From: JAMQPK01 sp963761975
GTDB taxonomy: Bacteria; Acidobacteriota; Vicinamibacteria; Vicinamibacterales; JAMQPK01
Direction: 5' to 3'
Assembly (NCBI GenBank): GCA_963761975.1
Contig: CAVXIR010000004.1
Location: forward strand, 1,550,001 to 1,614,000
Length of the DNA: 64,000 nucleotides
The position numbers were made by a program, and so were the translations under genes. The stretch's first letter is position 1, and each line of letters begins with the position of its first letter. Below, in pieces: positions 30,583 to 39,047 of this stretch. The notes under the pieces are model-generated. The model saw nothing but the letters and a program-made list of their open reading frames with translations. It was not told the origin of the DNA and ran no database searches.

Positions 30583-32523
30583 ATGTCGCGTAGTCGAGCC
30601 GTTCGCTATCGTTCTTTCCGTTATCTGGTTCTTCTCATCGCCGTTGTGACGGTGCTCGCAGGTAGCGCGTTCACCGGCGGCATTGCGGTTCATGCGCAAG
30701 GCTCGTCGACCATCCCGGCATGTGGCATCGGCCTCCGGCTGCTGGTCGTCTCGGCCGACGGCACCGAGGTTGCGTTACCGGCGATCGAGTCCTCTTTGCG
30801 ATATCTCGGCACGCCCTACACCCTGCACATCGCGACGCAGAATCCGAACGGCCTCACGCCAGAATCGCTGATGGACGGCTGCAAGGCGCGATACAACGGC
30901 ATCATCCTGACGACCGCCTCGCTGGCTTATACGCCCGACGGCGGTACTCACGTGGATGAGCGCGCTGACTCCGGCCGAGTTTCAGGCGCTCGAGTCGTAC
31001 GAACGAACGAACGCTGTGCGGCAGGTGACGTGGTTCACGTTCCCGACGCCGGATCTCGGGTTCGAGTGGGGCCTTGGCGTTAATACGACTGCTCTCGCCG
31101 CTCGGCGTCAAGTTGACCACCGCCGGACAGGCGGCGTTCCCTTACATCAACACTGGCACGCCGATCGTCATCGGCCTTGGAAAACGGAAAGTTACGCTCG
31201 TTCTGCCGTTCAATCCCCTCGAAATTCGCAATGCGTTCACGTATCTGGCCAAACCGCTCGATTCATCGACGCAGACGCTCCTGGGCGATACGCTTGGCAA
31301 TGCGCTGATCGCGGTCAAGACCTATCCAGACGGACGCCAGAACCTGGCGATGACCTTCGACAGCAACCCGTATCTGCTGCACAACCAGCTGTTCTCGTAC
31401 GGCATCGTCAACTGGGTCACCAAGGGGTTGTTCATCGGCGAGAAGAAGATCTACATGTCGCCGCAGATCGACGATCTGTTCATTCCCGACAGCCGCTGGA
31501 CGTCGACGACGCCGTGCGGCACACCGGCGCACGCGACCGGTGAGGAGCTGCGCATCACCGCCTCGGACTTCAATGCCGTTCGTGCTTGGCAGGCGCTCAG
31601 GCGCCTTCAGCCGTCAACTCAGAACCTCCGCCTGACGATGGCGTTCAACGGGGTTGGCGCCGAGAACCTGCGCGAGGCGTTGACGAAAGCCGCGCGCCAG
31701 CACGAGGAAGACTTCTACTGGGTGAACCACACCTACGATCACGAGCTGCTCGACGCGGTCGATACGACGACGGCGACCTGGGAAATCATGGAAAACAACC
31801 GCGTCGCCGGCGAGCTCGGTCTTTCACGCTGGAACGCGAAGAACATCGTGACGCCCGAGATCTCCGGTCTCACGAACCCGGCGTTCCTGCAGGCGGCCTA
31901 TGCGGCAGGTATCCGGTTCCTGGTGTCGGACACGTCGAAGCCCGGCTACAACAATCCCTCTCCGAACACAGGCATCTTCAACGCGATCGAGCCGCGGTTT
32001 GTTCATGATTCCGCGACGGCCGAATAACTTGTTTTTCAACGTGGCGACGCCGTCAGACTGGACCGCCGAGTACAACTGCCTGTATGAGACCTACTGGGGC
32101 AAGAAGCTCTCGTACGAGGAGATTCTGGACCACGAAAGCCAGCAACTGCTCACCTACATGCTGCAGGGCGACATGGATCCGTGGATGTTCCATCAGACCA
32201 ACATGAACGTGCACTCGTTCGGACGTACGCTCCTGACCGACTTGCTCGATCGCACGCTCGCGAAGTACACCGGCTATTTCCGGCTGCCCGTACTGAGCCC
32301 GTCGATGGAGCAAATCGCAGCGCTCATGAAAGCGCGGATGACCTTCGACGCGTCTCAGGTCTCGGCGACGCGCTATCCCGGGTCGCTGAGCATCTCGGTT
32401 GTGAACACAGCCGTCGTACCGGTTACGGGCGTGTCCGTCCCGGGTGCCGAGCTGTATGGCGGCCAGTCGATCGGCCGAGTTGAAGTGAAGGCGGGCGAGA
32501 CGGTCAGCATTCCGCTCCCATGA
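30583..32523 (+). pseudogene. Agd3-like (CE18-type) secreted polysaccharide deacetylase, three frame breaks
   Basis: About 645 residues when single extra bases near 30949, 31091 and 32002 are removed. A signal peptide or anchor (LVLLIAVVTVLAGSAF) leads into a beta-sandwich region (residues about 50-230) and a deacetylase barrel. Candidate metal and catalytic residues are in SPQIDDLFIPDSRW and WVNHTYDHELLD (an Asp plus an HxxxH pair). Further conserved text is LTMAFNGVG, NIVTPEISGL and QTNMNVH. This order matches the fungal Agd3 family (CBM87 plus CE18), which deacetylates galactosaminogalactan. Homology is judged by motif pattern only. The ATG follows the GT4 gene by 53 bases, and the stop overlaps the next ATG by four bases. 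Confidence 0.72.
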
Positions 32524-34010
32524 ATACGCTCGAAGAGTTGATCGCAACGGTCGATCGAACGCACCCGAAGCTCGTCGACCGGTGGGAGGCGACGGCCGTC
32601 GTGGAATCGCTGGGATACAGCGATCGGCGCGTCGCAGAGTCGTTCGGCGTGGCGTCAACGCTTGCGGTCGGTTCGCTCCTCCTGCGAGAGCAGAGTCGGC
32701 ACCCGGGGCCGGCGGCGACGCCGCCGCCGGTCCAGAACAGCGGTGAGGCCACGCTCGCAAAGGCCGCGGTGTCGAGCCTCGTTTACGCGATGCCGTGGCT
32801 GCTGGTGTTCCTCACCGAATCGCGGAAACCGGAGATCTTCCACATGGCGCCGGGATTGGCGGCGCCATTGAGCCTGGCGCTGATGGCGAGTCTCGTCGTC
32901 AGCGGTGGATTCGTGATGGCCATCGCGCGGCGCGCGCAGTTCTGCCTCGGAATTGCGCAACCAGGCCTCGCGCGCTCGGCGTGTCTCTATCTGATCTTCG
33001 CGGGCCTTGCCGCGGCCACCATCGTGGCCCTGGCAGGGGTGCTGCTGGGGTGGTATTTCTCGCTCTTCAGTATCCCGGTCCTCGTCCTCGCAGCGTTGTA
33101 CTTCATCGTCGCGACGGCGTTGTGGATGCATTGCGCCGTTCTTGGAGTCGGACGCCAGAGCTGGCGCATTCCGGTCGTGTTCGTGGCTGGCGCTGCGGCC
33201 TTCACGGCGGCGTGGACGCTCGGGGCACCAACGCTGGTGGCACAAGTCGCTGCCCTCAGCGCGGCTCTGATGGGCGCGGTCGTTCAGTTCCGGCAGATCT
33301 TTGCGGTGACCGACGGTGGACCGATCGGCAAAGAGCGCGTGAACCCGTGGATCGTGGCACACGGCCTTGTCCCCTACTTTCTCTACGGCGTCCTCTACTT
33401 CTCGTTTCTGATTGCCGATCGCGTTGCCGCTGGAGCCGCCGTCGCCTCTCGCGGAGGGGCGTTCAACGTTCCCCAGATCTACAAAGACGCGATGGACATC
33501 TCGTTGCTCACGTTCCTCCTCGCGGGAGCTGCGGTTGAATGCTGCAACCTGGTATTCATGCGGGGCTGGCGCAAGGCAAGCCAACTGCCCTTCGGCGCCG
33601 GAGCTTCGTCGCTGCTGCGGCGGTGGCACGCGCTGACTGCGGTTATGGTCGCGGCCGTTGCCGGTGTCGCACTTGCCGTGTGGGCGGTCGCCGAACCGTT
33701 GACGCGACGATCGATCGACGGCCTGTCGGGCGCGATTCTGGTCGTCGGCGATATCGGCTATCTGCTCTTCGCCGTCGGCCTGCTCAACGCGCTCGCGCTG
33801 TTGAGCATCGACCGTGTGTGGTCGGCCACGCGCTCACTGGCGGGCGCGGTCGTCATCAACCTGGTGGCGGGGACCGTTCTCGGCCATCTGTTCGGCGCCC
33901 ATTACGCGTCGGCCGGACTGGCGGCGGGCGGCGCCGTGTTTGCCGTGCGGACGTCGCGCAAGCTGAAGCGCACGCTCAAAAAAGCCGACACGCTGTACGT
34001 CGCCGCATGA
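32520..34010 (+). CDS. PelG-like polysaccharide transporter
   Basis: 496 residues. A cytoplasmic N-terminal stretch (residues 1-80, with VVESLGYSDRRVAESFGV) precedes about twelve transmembrane helices of the MOP/PelG type (SSLVYAMPWLLVFLTESRK, YFSFLIADRVAAG, IYKDAMDISLLTFLLAGAAVE). The C-terminus is the Lys-rich RTSRKLKRTLKKADTL. PelG works with PelF as the inner-membrane synthase/transport unit for Pel. The extra N-terminal soluble segment is longer than in Pseudomonas PelG (456 residues). The start overlaps the deacetylase stop as ATGA, and the stop overlaps the next start. Confidence 0.78.
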   Translation: MNTLEELIATVDRTHPKLVDRWEATAVVESLGYSDRRVAESFGVASTLAVGSLLLREQSRHPGPAATPPPVQNSGEATLAKAAVSSLVYAMPWLLVFLTESRKPEIFHMAPGLAAPLSLALMASLVVSGGFVMAIARRAQFCLGIAQPGLARSACLYLIFAGLAAATIVALAGVLLGWYFSLFSIPVLVLAALYFIVATALWMHCAVLGVGRQSWRIPVVFVAGAAAFTAAWTLGAPTLVAQVAALSAALMGAVVQFRQIFAVTDGGPIGKERVNPWIVAHGLVPYFLYGVLYFSFLIADRVAAGAAVASRGGAFNVPQIYKDAMDISLLTFLLAGAAVECCNLVFMRGWRKASQLPFGAGASSLLRRWHALTAVMVAAVAGVALAVWAVAEPLTRRSIDGLSGAILVVGDIGYLLFAVGLLNALALLSIDRVWSATRSLAGAVVINLVAGTVLGHLFGAHYASAGLAAGGAVFAVRTSRKLKRTLKKADTLYVAA

Positions 34011-35542
34011 TGCAGATCATCACAGACGCTGCGCTCGGGATCTGGATCGCGCTGATCGTGGCCGGCATCTTCTCGCTGCCGCTGCTGTTTCGGGCCGCCG
34101 CGGCGCCGCCGGGCGAACTGGCCGGGCGAGCGCTCCTGACGATTTCCCTTGGAGTACCCCTCGCCGCCTCGGCTCATCTCTTCAACTGGGCCACGGCTCT
34201 TCTCTTATGCGGGGCGTCGTTCGTGACCGCAGTCCGCGCCACCGGCGGGACCGCCTGGGTTCGCATCGTGGCCGCCGCCAATCTGCGCGGATGGATGCAC
34301 CGTGCGAGGAGGTCTGCGGAACGCGTCCTGGTCGATCGTCGCATCCACGCGATCGCAGGTCTGGCGCTGCTGTCGGGAGCGGCGCCGGCTGTACAGGCGG
34401 TGCTGAACACCCGCCTGTCGGGCGTGGACGAGTATTCGCTGCTCGCGTCAACCCATCGCTTGCTGTCGGGCCAGTGGCTCGGCACTCTCCTCCCCGCGCC
34501 TTCCCTCGTCGCGATGGTGTCGACGGTGTCGGCAACGGATCCGCTGCAGGTTGTCCGGTTCCTCAAGCCGGTGCTGCACCTCGCGTGCGCGGTCTCGGCC
34601 GCGAGCCTGGTGCGGCGTGCGACGTGGCAACGGCATCTTTCGTGGCTCTGCGGCGCGTTCGCCGGTGTCGCAGTCCTCCGCGTCCATTCCAGCATCGACC
34701 TGCTGGCCGTGACGACGCTCTTCGGGGGACTGGCGATCCTCCAGCGCGCGCGACGCATGCAGGTAAGCCTGCCCGTCGCCTGCGGCGTCCTCACCATGTC
34801 GGTTCTGCCTGCGCCGGCACTCGGTATTTTCGTGGCCGCCGCAGCCGCGGTGAGTGTTGGCGCTCCACTGAAATTCGTGCCGGAAGGTGTGGGCATTGTC
34901 CTGCTGCTCGCCGCGCTGGTCGAACCCTATCTCTTCGAGGGAGTGGCGTCGCTGGCGCCATGTTTCTTCGTGGTTGGGACGGCGCTCGCGTGCCGGCAGA
35001 TCGTGCGCCGCCCGCTGAGAGCGCTGGGCCGGGGTGCGCAGGCGATTGCGTATGCGCGTGCGGGGCTCGTGACACCGGCGCTGCTGATGCTGGCACTGCC
35101 GCCGGGGATGCAGGCGACATACGTGGAGCCCGACTCGGCCGCGAGGCAGGCCCTCTCGTTGAAGCAGTCGCACACCGGCGCGCGATGGGCCGTCGTGGGC
35201 GCGCACGAGTTGCAGATTCAGATCGGCGCCGCAGCGCTTGTCATCGACCTGCAGGAATTCGTGGCTCGGTACGGCGCGTCGGCGGGAATGGCGCGCTTTC
35301 GCTTCGATGTTCCTGCGGACCGTGTCTTCGTGTTCGTCGAGAAGCGACCGATGCTCGACGCACAATCCGGCATCGCGCATCGCGACGACACGCTCGATCG
35401 CGCGGTGTATCGCATTCCGCGGCTGCGTTCAGATCTGCAGCACGCGGCGCTCGAGCTGTGCGAAGCGTACCGGCGCACGCACTCGGGCGTATCGGTGCAC
35501 TATGAAGACGAAGATCTGCGGATTTATTTGATCACGCTGTAG
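34007..35542 (+). CDS. Unrecognised polytopic membrane protein of the exopolysaccharide operon
   Basis: 511 residues. About ten to eleven helices occupy residues 1-360. A loop after the third or fourth helix (RLSGVDEYSLLASTHRLLSGQW) carries acidic residues in a pattern reminiscent of the first extracytoplasmic loop of GT-C glycosyltransferases. The C-terminal 150 residues form a soluble domain (WAVVGAHELQIQIGAAALV, SVHYEDEDLRIYLITL). I do not recognise a family. ATGATG at 34007 overlaps the transporter's stop codon, so translation is tightly coupled. It could be a polymer-modifying GT-C-like enzyme or a structural partner replacing PelD/PelE. Both are guesses from position and topology. Confidence 0.65.
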   Translation: MMQIITDAALGIWIALIVAGIFSLPLLFRAAAAPPGELAGRALLTISLGVPLAASAHLFNWATALLLCGASFVTAVRATGGTAWVRIVAAANLRGWMHRARRSAERVLVDRRIHAIAGLALLSGAAPAVQAVLNTRLSGVDEYSLLASTHRLLSGQWLGTLLPAPSLVAMVSTVSATDPLQVVRFLKPVLHLACAVSAASLVRRATWQRHLSWLCGAFAGVAVLRVHSSIDLLAVTTLFGGLAILQRARRMQVSLPVACGVLTMSVLPAPALGIFVAAAAAVSVGAPLKFVPEGVGIVLLLAALVEPYLFEGVASLAPCFFVVGTALACRQIVRRPLRALGRGAQAIAYARAGLVTPALLMLALPPGMQATYVEPDSAARQALSLKQSHTGARWAVVGAHELQIQIGAAALVIDLQEFVARYGASAGMARFRFDVPADRVFVFVEKRPMLDAQSGIAHRDDTLDRAVYRIPRLRSDLQHAALELCEAYRRTHSGVSVHYEDEDLRIYLITL

Positions 35543-35564
35543 CCGTCATGTCGGTTAAGAGCAC

Positions 35565-36371
35565 ATGTCTTCAAAGGCGATCGTGTTGATGCTTGCAACG
35601 TTCGCTTCGGCCGTCGTCACCGCACCGGCGGTGCCATCGAGACTGGCGATTTACTATGGCTATCCCGGCCTGATTAACGGCGCGGCAGCCAACATTGCCA
35701 CGGCCGCGGCCGAATTTGCTGCGTATCAAATCGTCGTCTTGGGCGACGGTCTGGAGTTCCCCGAACACCCCGACCATGCGAACACGCGCAGAATTCTCGC
35801 CGAGCTGCGGAAGATTGATCGTAGCCAGGAACTGTTCGGCTACATTGCCCTCGGAAACGGCACGAACCTCGATGCCGCCGGCATCGAGCGCCGCGTGCAG
35901 TTGTGGGCGTCGATGGGCGTCACCGGGATCTTCTACGATGAGGCGGGACGCGACTTCGGCGTGTCGTTCGCTCGCGTCGAAGCGGCGATCCGCGCGGCCC
36001 GCCGTCATCAACTCGCAGTGTGCCTGAACGCCTTCGATCTGTCCGCCATCGACGAGGGCGTGCGGGAGCCGCAGCATGTGGCATTGATGAGCCGGCGCGA
36101 TGCGATTCTCATCGAGTCGTTCGGCGTACGGCTCGGCATCCGGCAGACGCGGGCCGAAACCGTCGAACGGCTGCGTGCCGCCGAGGCGCTGCGGAAACGA
36201 ACGGGCGTTCGCGTCTTTGGTGTCACGACGACCACCAGAGATCGCCCCTTCGATCCGTCCGATCTGGCGTTCGCGCGCGGGCTGGCGGCAGAGCTCGGTC
36301 TTGATGCGTTCGGCTGGGGCGGCGCCGACTACGGCGCACGCGACAGCCGGCTGCGTCCGATGACGAGGTGA
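35565..36371 (+). CDS. Secreted GH114-like (endo-galactosaminidase-type) barrel protein
   Basis: 268 residues. A signal peptide (LMLATFASAVVTAPA) is followed by a TIM-barrel-like pattern: LAIYYGYPGLINGA, YQIVVLGDGLEF, LFGYIALGNG, VTGIFYDEAGRDF, LAVCLNAFDLS, AILIESFGVRLG and GVRVFGVTTTT. The Asp in GIFYDEAG and the Glu in ILIESFG sit where GH114 and the PelA hydrolase domain place their catalytic acid pair. GH114 Ega3 and PelA cleave alpha-1,4-galactosamine polymers. It is the last gene of the operon, 22 bases after the membrane protein, and probably trims or releases the polymer. Confidence in the fold is fair; the exact family needs a profile search. Confidence 0.65.
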   Translation: MSSKAIVLMLATFASAVVTAPAVPSRLAIYYGYPGLINGAAANIATAAAEFAAYQIVVLGDGLEFPEHPDHANTRRILAELRKIDRSQELFGYIALGNGTNLDAAGIERRVQLWASMGVTGIFYDEAGRDFGVSFARVEAAIRAARRHQLAVCLNAFDLSAIDEGVREPQHVALMSRRDAILIESFGVRLGIRQTRAETVERLRAAEALRKRTGVRVFGVTTTTRDRPFDPSDLAFARGLAAELGLDAFGWGGADYGARDSRLRPMTR

Positions 36372-36400
36372 CGTTGTGTCCGCCGTGACCCGGACATTAC

Positions 36401-38539
36401 TTACTTCACGGCGCTGATGGCCGCCTCGAGCTGCTTGAGCTCTGACTGGCGCCGACTTTCCAACTCGCGGCGGCGGCGATCGGCGTCGAGGCCATTAATC
36501 TGCCGCTGCAGCTCGGCAACCTTGCCCTGGACATCGAGCGCGGCAATGCGTTTTTCGACCGCCGCAACCTTGCCACGCAGATCGAACGCGTTGATTTCGG
36601 ACTCGATCGCCGCAAGCCGGCCCGAGGAACGCAGACCGGCGATCTCCTTCTCGACCGCCGCAATCTTCCCTTCGGCGTCGTAGTCACGAATTAGGCGTTC
36701 GATGCGCGCGATCTCAGCCTCGTGCCGTTTGAGGCGATTGTCGATCTGCGCGCGCTCGGCCGGATTGGCGCCGTAGCGGCCGGCATCGACCGCTGACATC
36801 GCTCCCCGTTCCGAAGAGATGGCTCCCTGCAGCGAGCTGATGTGACCTTGAATAGTCGAAATCTGTCCGCGCAGCGCGCTTTCCTCGCCCTGGATGGAAG
36901 ACGCTCGTCCGCGCAGTGTGCTGACCTCGCCTTGAAGCGAAGAGATTTCTCCTCTGAGCGTGCTCTCCTGTCCGCGCACTGACGAGACTTGCCCCTGCAG
37001 GCTGCTCACCTCGCCGCGCAGCATGGCCAGCTCCCACGTCGTGTCGAGTAGCGCCAGCATTCGTTCGCGCCATTGCTGTGCCGCCGCATCGACGGCACGT
37101 TCTGCGCCACCGATCCGCCAGGACGTTCGTGCTGCCGATCCGCCTTGCCGTGTCACTTCCAGATGGTGCACCGCGCCACCACGCTGCGACTCCATGACGA
37201 AACGACTGGCCTGCGAGATCCACTGGCTGGGCCGACCCGTGGCGCCTAAACCACCACCGCCCTCGGCAAGGAGGCACAGGCGTAGATCGCCCATACGCGT
37301 CTCTATCACCCATTCGGCGCCGGAGGTGCCAATCTGTTCGTCGATCACGACGCGACCCGCGACGTCACGCGTCGTTCGATATCCGCTGAACGACGACCGA
37401 TCGGTCATCTCCGACCAGCACCCTGCGGCACGCCCCGCGTCGGCCTGGGCCGGTGCTGCAGAAAGTTTCTTGACGGAGATCGGCGATTCGGCCGGTGCCT
37501 TGGCGCTGGTGCCGGGTTGCGCCGCCGCGAGCGGAAGCGTCACCAGCGCCACCGCGATCGCCGGCATCATGAATCGTCTTTTGCCGTGGAGTGTTTCACT
37601 TTTCAGGATCGTCATGAGCCGTAACTCCAGTTGCGAGCGTTCAACCATGGAAAGGGTCGCCACGCGACGAAGCGGTGGAGTCGTCGAGTCGGCAAGATCG
37701 AGAAGTGTTCGTGCATACACCGAGGGGAGGGTGCCAAGCGCGAGCACCTCGTCGTCGCATGCCTCTTCGCGAGCCGCTGTCGCGCGCCGCGCGGCGATCC
37801 AAATCAACGGGTGAAACCAGTAAAGCGCCACGGCGATGCGCGCGAGCAGGTGACGAAGCGGATCGAGGCCGGCCACGTGTGCGATCTCGTGCGCGAGCAC
37901 GACGTCGCGCCGGTCCACGCTCCAGCTATGGATCGCCGCCGGCAGGAAAATCACCGGACGCCACACGCCGCCGGCCATTGGCGTGCCGACTTTCGGGCTG
38001 ACCAGCAGCCGAAACTGACGCCGCACTCCAAGCCGGCCACCAATATCCTCGGCAGCGTGGCACCATTCCGGATCGTTCAGCACATCGGCTTCGCCGGCTA
38101 GCCGGCGTGTGCGGAATAGCGAGACGAACAATCCTGCAAGTGCAGCCGTCGTGCCGATTGCCCACACAACGGCCAATGATGCCGGCCACGCCGCCTTGTC
38201 CGCTGTGGACAGGGGTGTGGATCGGAGCGTGTGCTCCGACAGATAACTCGCTCGCCCGGTCGTTGCGAGCGGCCCTTCGCGCAACGCGCTGTTTGTCTGG
38301 CCGCGATCGTCGCGCCGACCCGCAGCGAGCGGAGCATCGGCGATGGTGCTCCATGTCCCTGGGACCGGCACACGGAGAGCGGGCAACGCGATCGTGAGGA
38401 GCGGTAACGCAAGCACGGATACGAACGCGACCGTCCAGAGCCGGTGTCGCGTGGCCGCGTGTGCACGCCGACACAGATACGCCACGAGCAGCGTCAGTGA
38501 CAGCACGATCGTCACCTTGATGAGCACCATGCCGTCCAT
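36401..38539 (-). CDS. M56 (BlaR1-like) metallopeptidase with long heptad C-terminus
   Basis: 712 residues. Three or four N-terminal helices surround the zinc peptidase motif LAHEIAHVAG (near residue 218) and the downstream REEACDDEVL Glu ligand, as in BlaR1/MecR1. A second membrane segment follows near residue 320. There is no penicillin-binding sensor domain. The extracytoplasmic part has a short beta region, then a striking seven-residue periodic array (LRGEISSLQGEVSTLRG and variants, about residues 495-590), then more coiled coil. It lies just downstream of its BlaI repressor (one base between the genes). The module probably releases BlaI repression when the sensor is triggered; the stimulus is unknown. 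Confidence 0.85.
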   Translation of the reverse strand: MDGMVLIKVTIVLSLTLLVAYLCRRAHAATRHRLWTVAFVSVLALPLLTIALPALRVPVPGTWSTIADAPLAAGRRDDRGQTNSALREGPLATTGRASYLSEHTLRSTPLSTADKAAWPASLAVVWAIGTTAALAGLFVSLFRTRRLAGEADVLNDPEWCHAAEDIGGRLGVRRQFRLLVSPKVGTPMAGGVWRPVIFLPAAIHSWSVDRRDVVLAHEIAHVAGLDPLRHLLARIAVALYWFHPLIWIAARRATAAREEACDDEVLALGTLPSVYARTLLDLADSTTPPLRRVATLSMVERSQLELRLMTILKSETLHGKRRFMMPAIAVALVTLPLAAAQPGTSAKAPAESPISVKKLSAAPAQADAGRAAGCWSEMTDRSSFSGYRTTRDVAGRVVIDEQIGTSGAEWVIETRMGDLRLCLLAEGGGGLGATGRPSQWISQASRFVMESQRGGAVHHLEVTRQGGSAARTSWRIGGAERAVDAAAQQWRERMLALLDTTWELAMLRGEVSSLQGQVSSVRGQESTLRGEISSLQGEVSTLRGRASSIQGEESALRGQISTIQGHISSLQGAISSERGAMSAVDAGRYGANPAERAQIDNRLKRHEAEIARIERLIRDYDAEGKIAAVEKEIAGLRSSGRLAAIESEINAFDLRGKVAAVEKRIAALDVQGKVAELQRQINGLDADRRRRELESRRQSELKQLEAAISAVK

Positions 38540-38540
38540 G

Positions 38541-38939
38541 TCAACGCCCCTCCCTGGCAGCCTTGTCGATGAGACGCTTCAGACGCCGGCGCGTCTCGTC
38601 ATCGAGCTCGCCCGGCTGGATATCGAGCAGCGTGGCCAGCGCACTTTCAGTCGAGCCGCCGAAGAACGTGCGCAGCACATGCTGAAGCTCGGAACGCTGC
38701 GCGGTTTCGCGGGAAACAGTGGGCCAGTAATCGTAGCGCGGTCCATCCTGTTCGATGCGGAGGTGTCCTTTCTGAACGAGGATGCGCAGGATGGTGCGCA
38801 CGGCGGCATCGGTGGGCGCGTCGTGCATCGCGGCACGGACTTCGGCGGCTGTCGCATGCCCGCGCGCGTAGACGATGTCGAGCATTTCCTGCTCGCGACG
38901 GCTGAGTTGTGGCTTCTTGTGTTTCACGTCACTCTCCAC
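38541..38939 (-). CDS. BlaI/MecI/CopY-family repressor
   Basis: 132 residues. It has a winged-helix N-terminus (LSRREQEMLDIVYARGHATAAEVRAAM), a wing with VRTILRILVQKGHLRIEQDG, and a C-terminal dimerisation helix pair (ALATLLDIQPGELDDETRRRLKRLI). BlaI proteins bind palindromes and are cleaved upon signalling from the paired M56 peptidase. It is the first gene of a two-gene unit with the M56 protein. A palindrome upstream at 38995-39012 is a likely operator. Confidence 0.92.
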   Translation of the reverse strand: MESDVKHKKPQLSRREQEMLDIVYARGHATAAEVRAAMHDAPTDAAVRTILRILVQKGHLRIEQDGPRYDYWPTVSRETAQRSELQHVLRTFFGGSTESALATLLDIQPGELDDETRRRLKRLIDKAAREGR

Positions 38940-38994
38940 CAGGGCCGACAGACAGTCGCGCTGGGCTTCAGTCTGCCTAACCCTAACAGAGGTG

Positions 38995-39012
38995 ATGTTA
39001 AAAAATCAACAT
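38995..39012 (-). promoter_or_regulatory. Palindromic candidate operator of the first BlaI/M56 unit
   Basis: ATGTT-N8-AACAT in a locally A/T-rich stretch, 56 bases upstream of the BlaI start. The position suits autoregulation. No experimental consensus is available from the sequence alone. Confidence 0.5.
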
Positions 39013-39047
39013 AAAGTTAAAAATTGCACACCACGGATCGCAGAAGA

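Noticed and set aside
30583..32523. Programmed ribosomal frameshifting as the reason for the breaks in the exopolysaccharide genes
   Set aside because: The break sites share no slippery heptamer, stop-codon context or common sequence, and similar breaks occur in unrelated genes in both directions.
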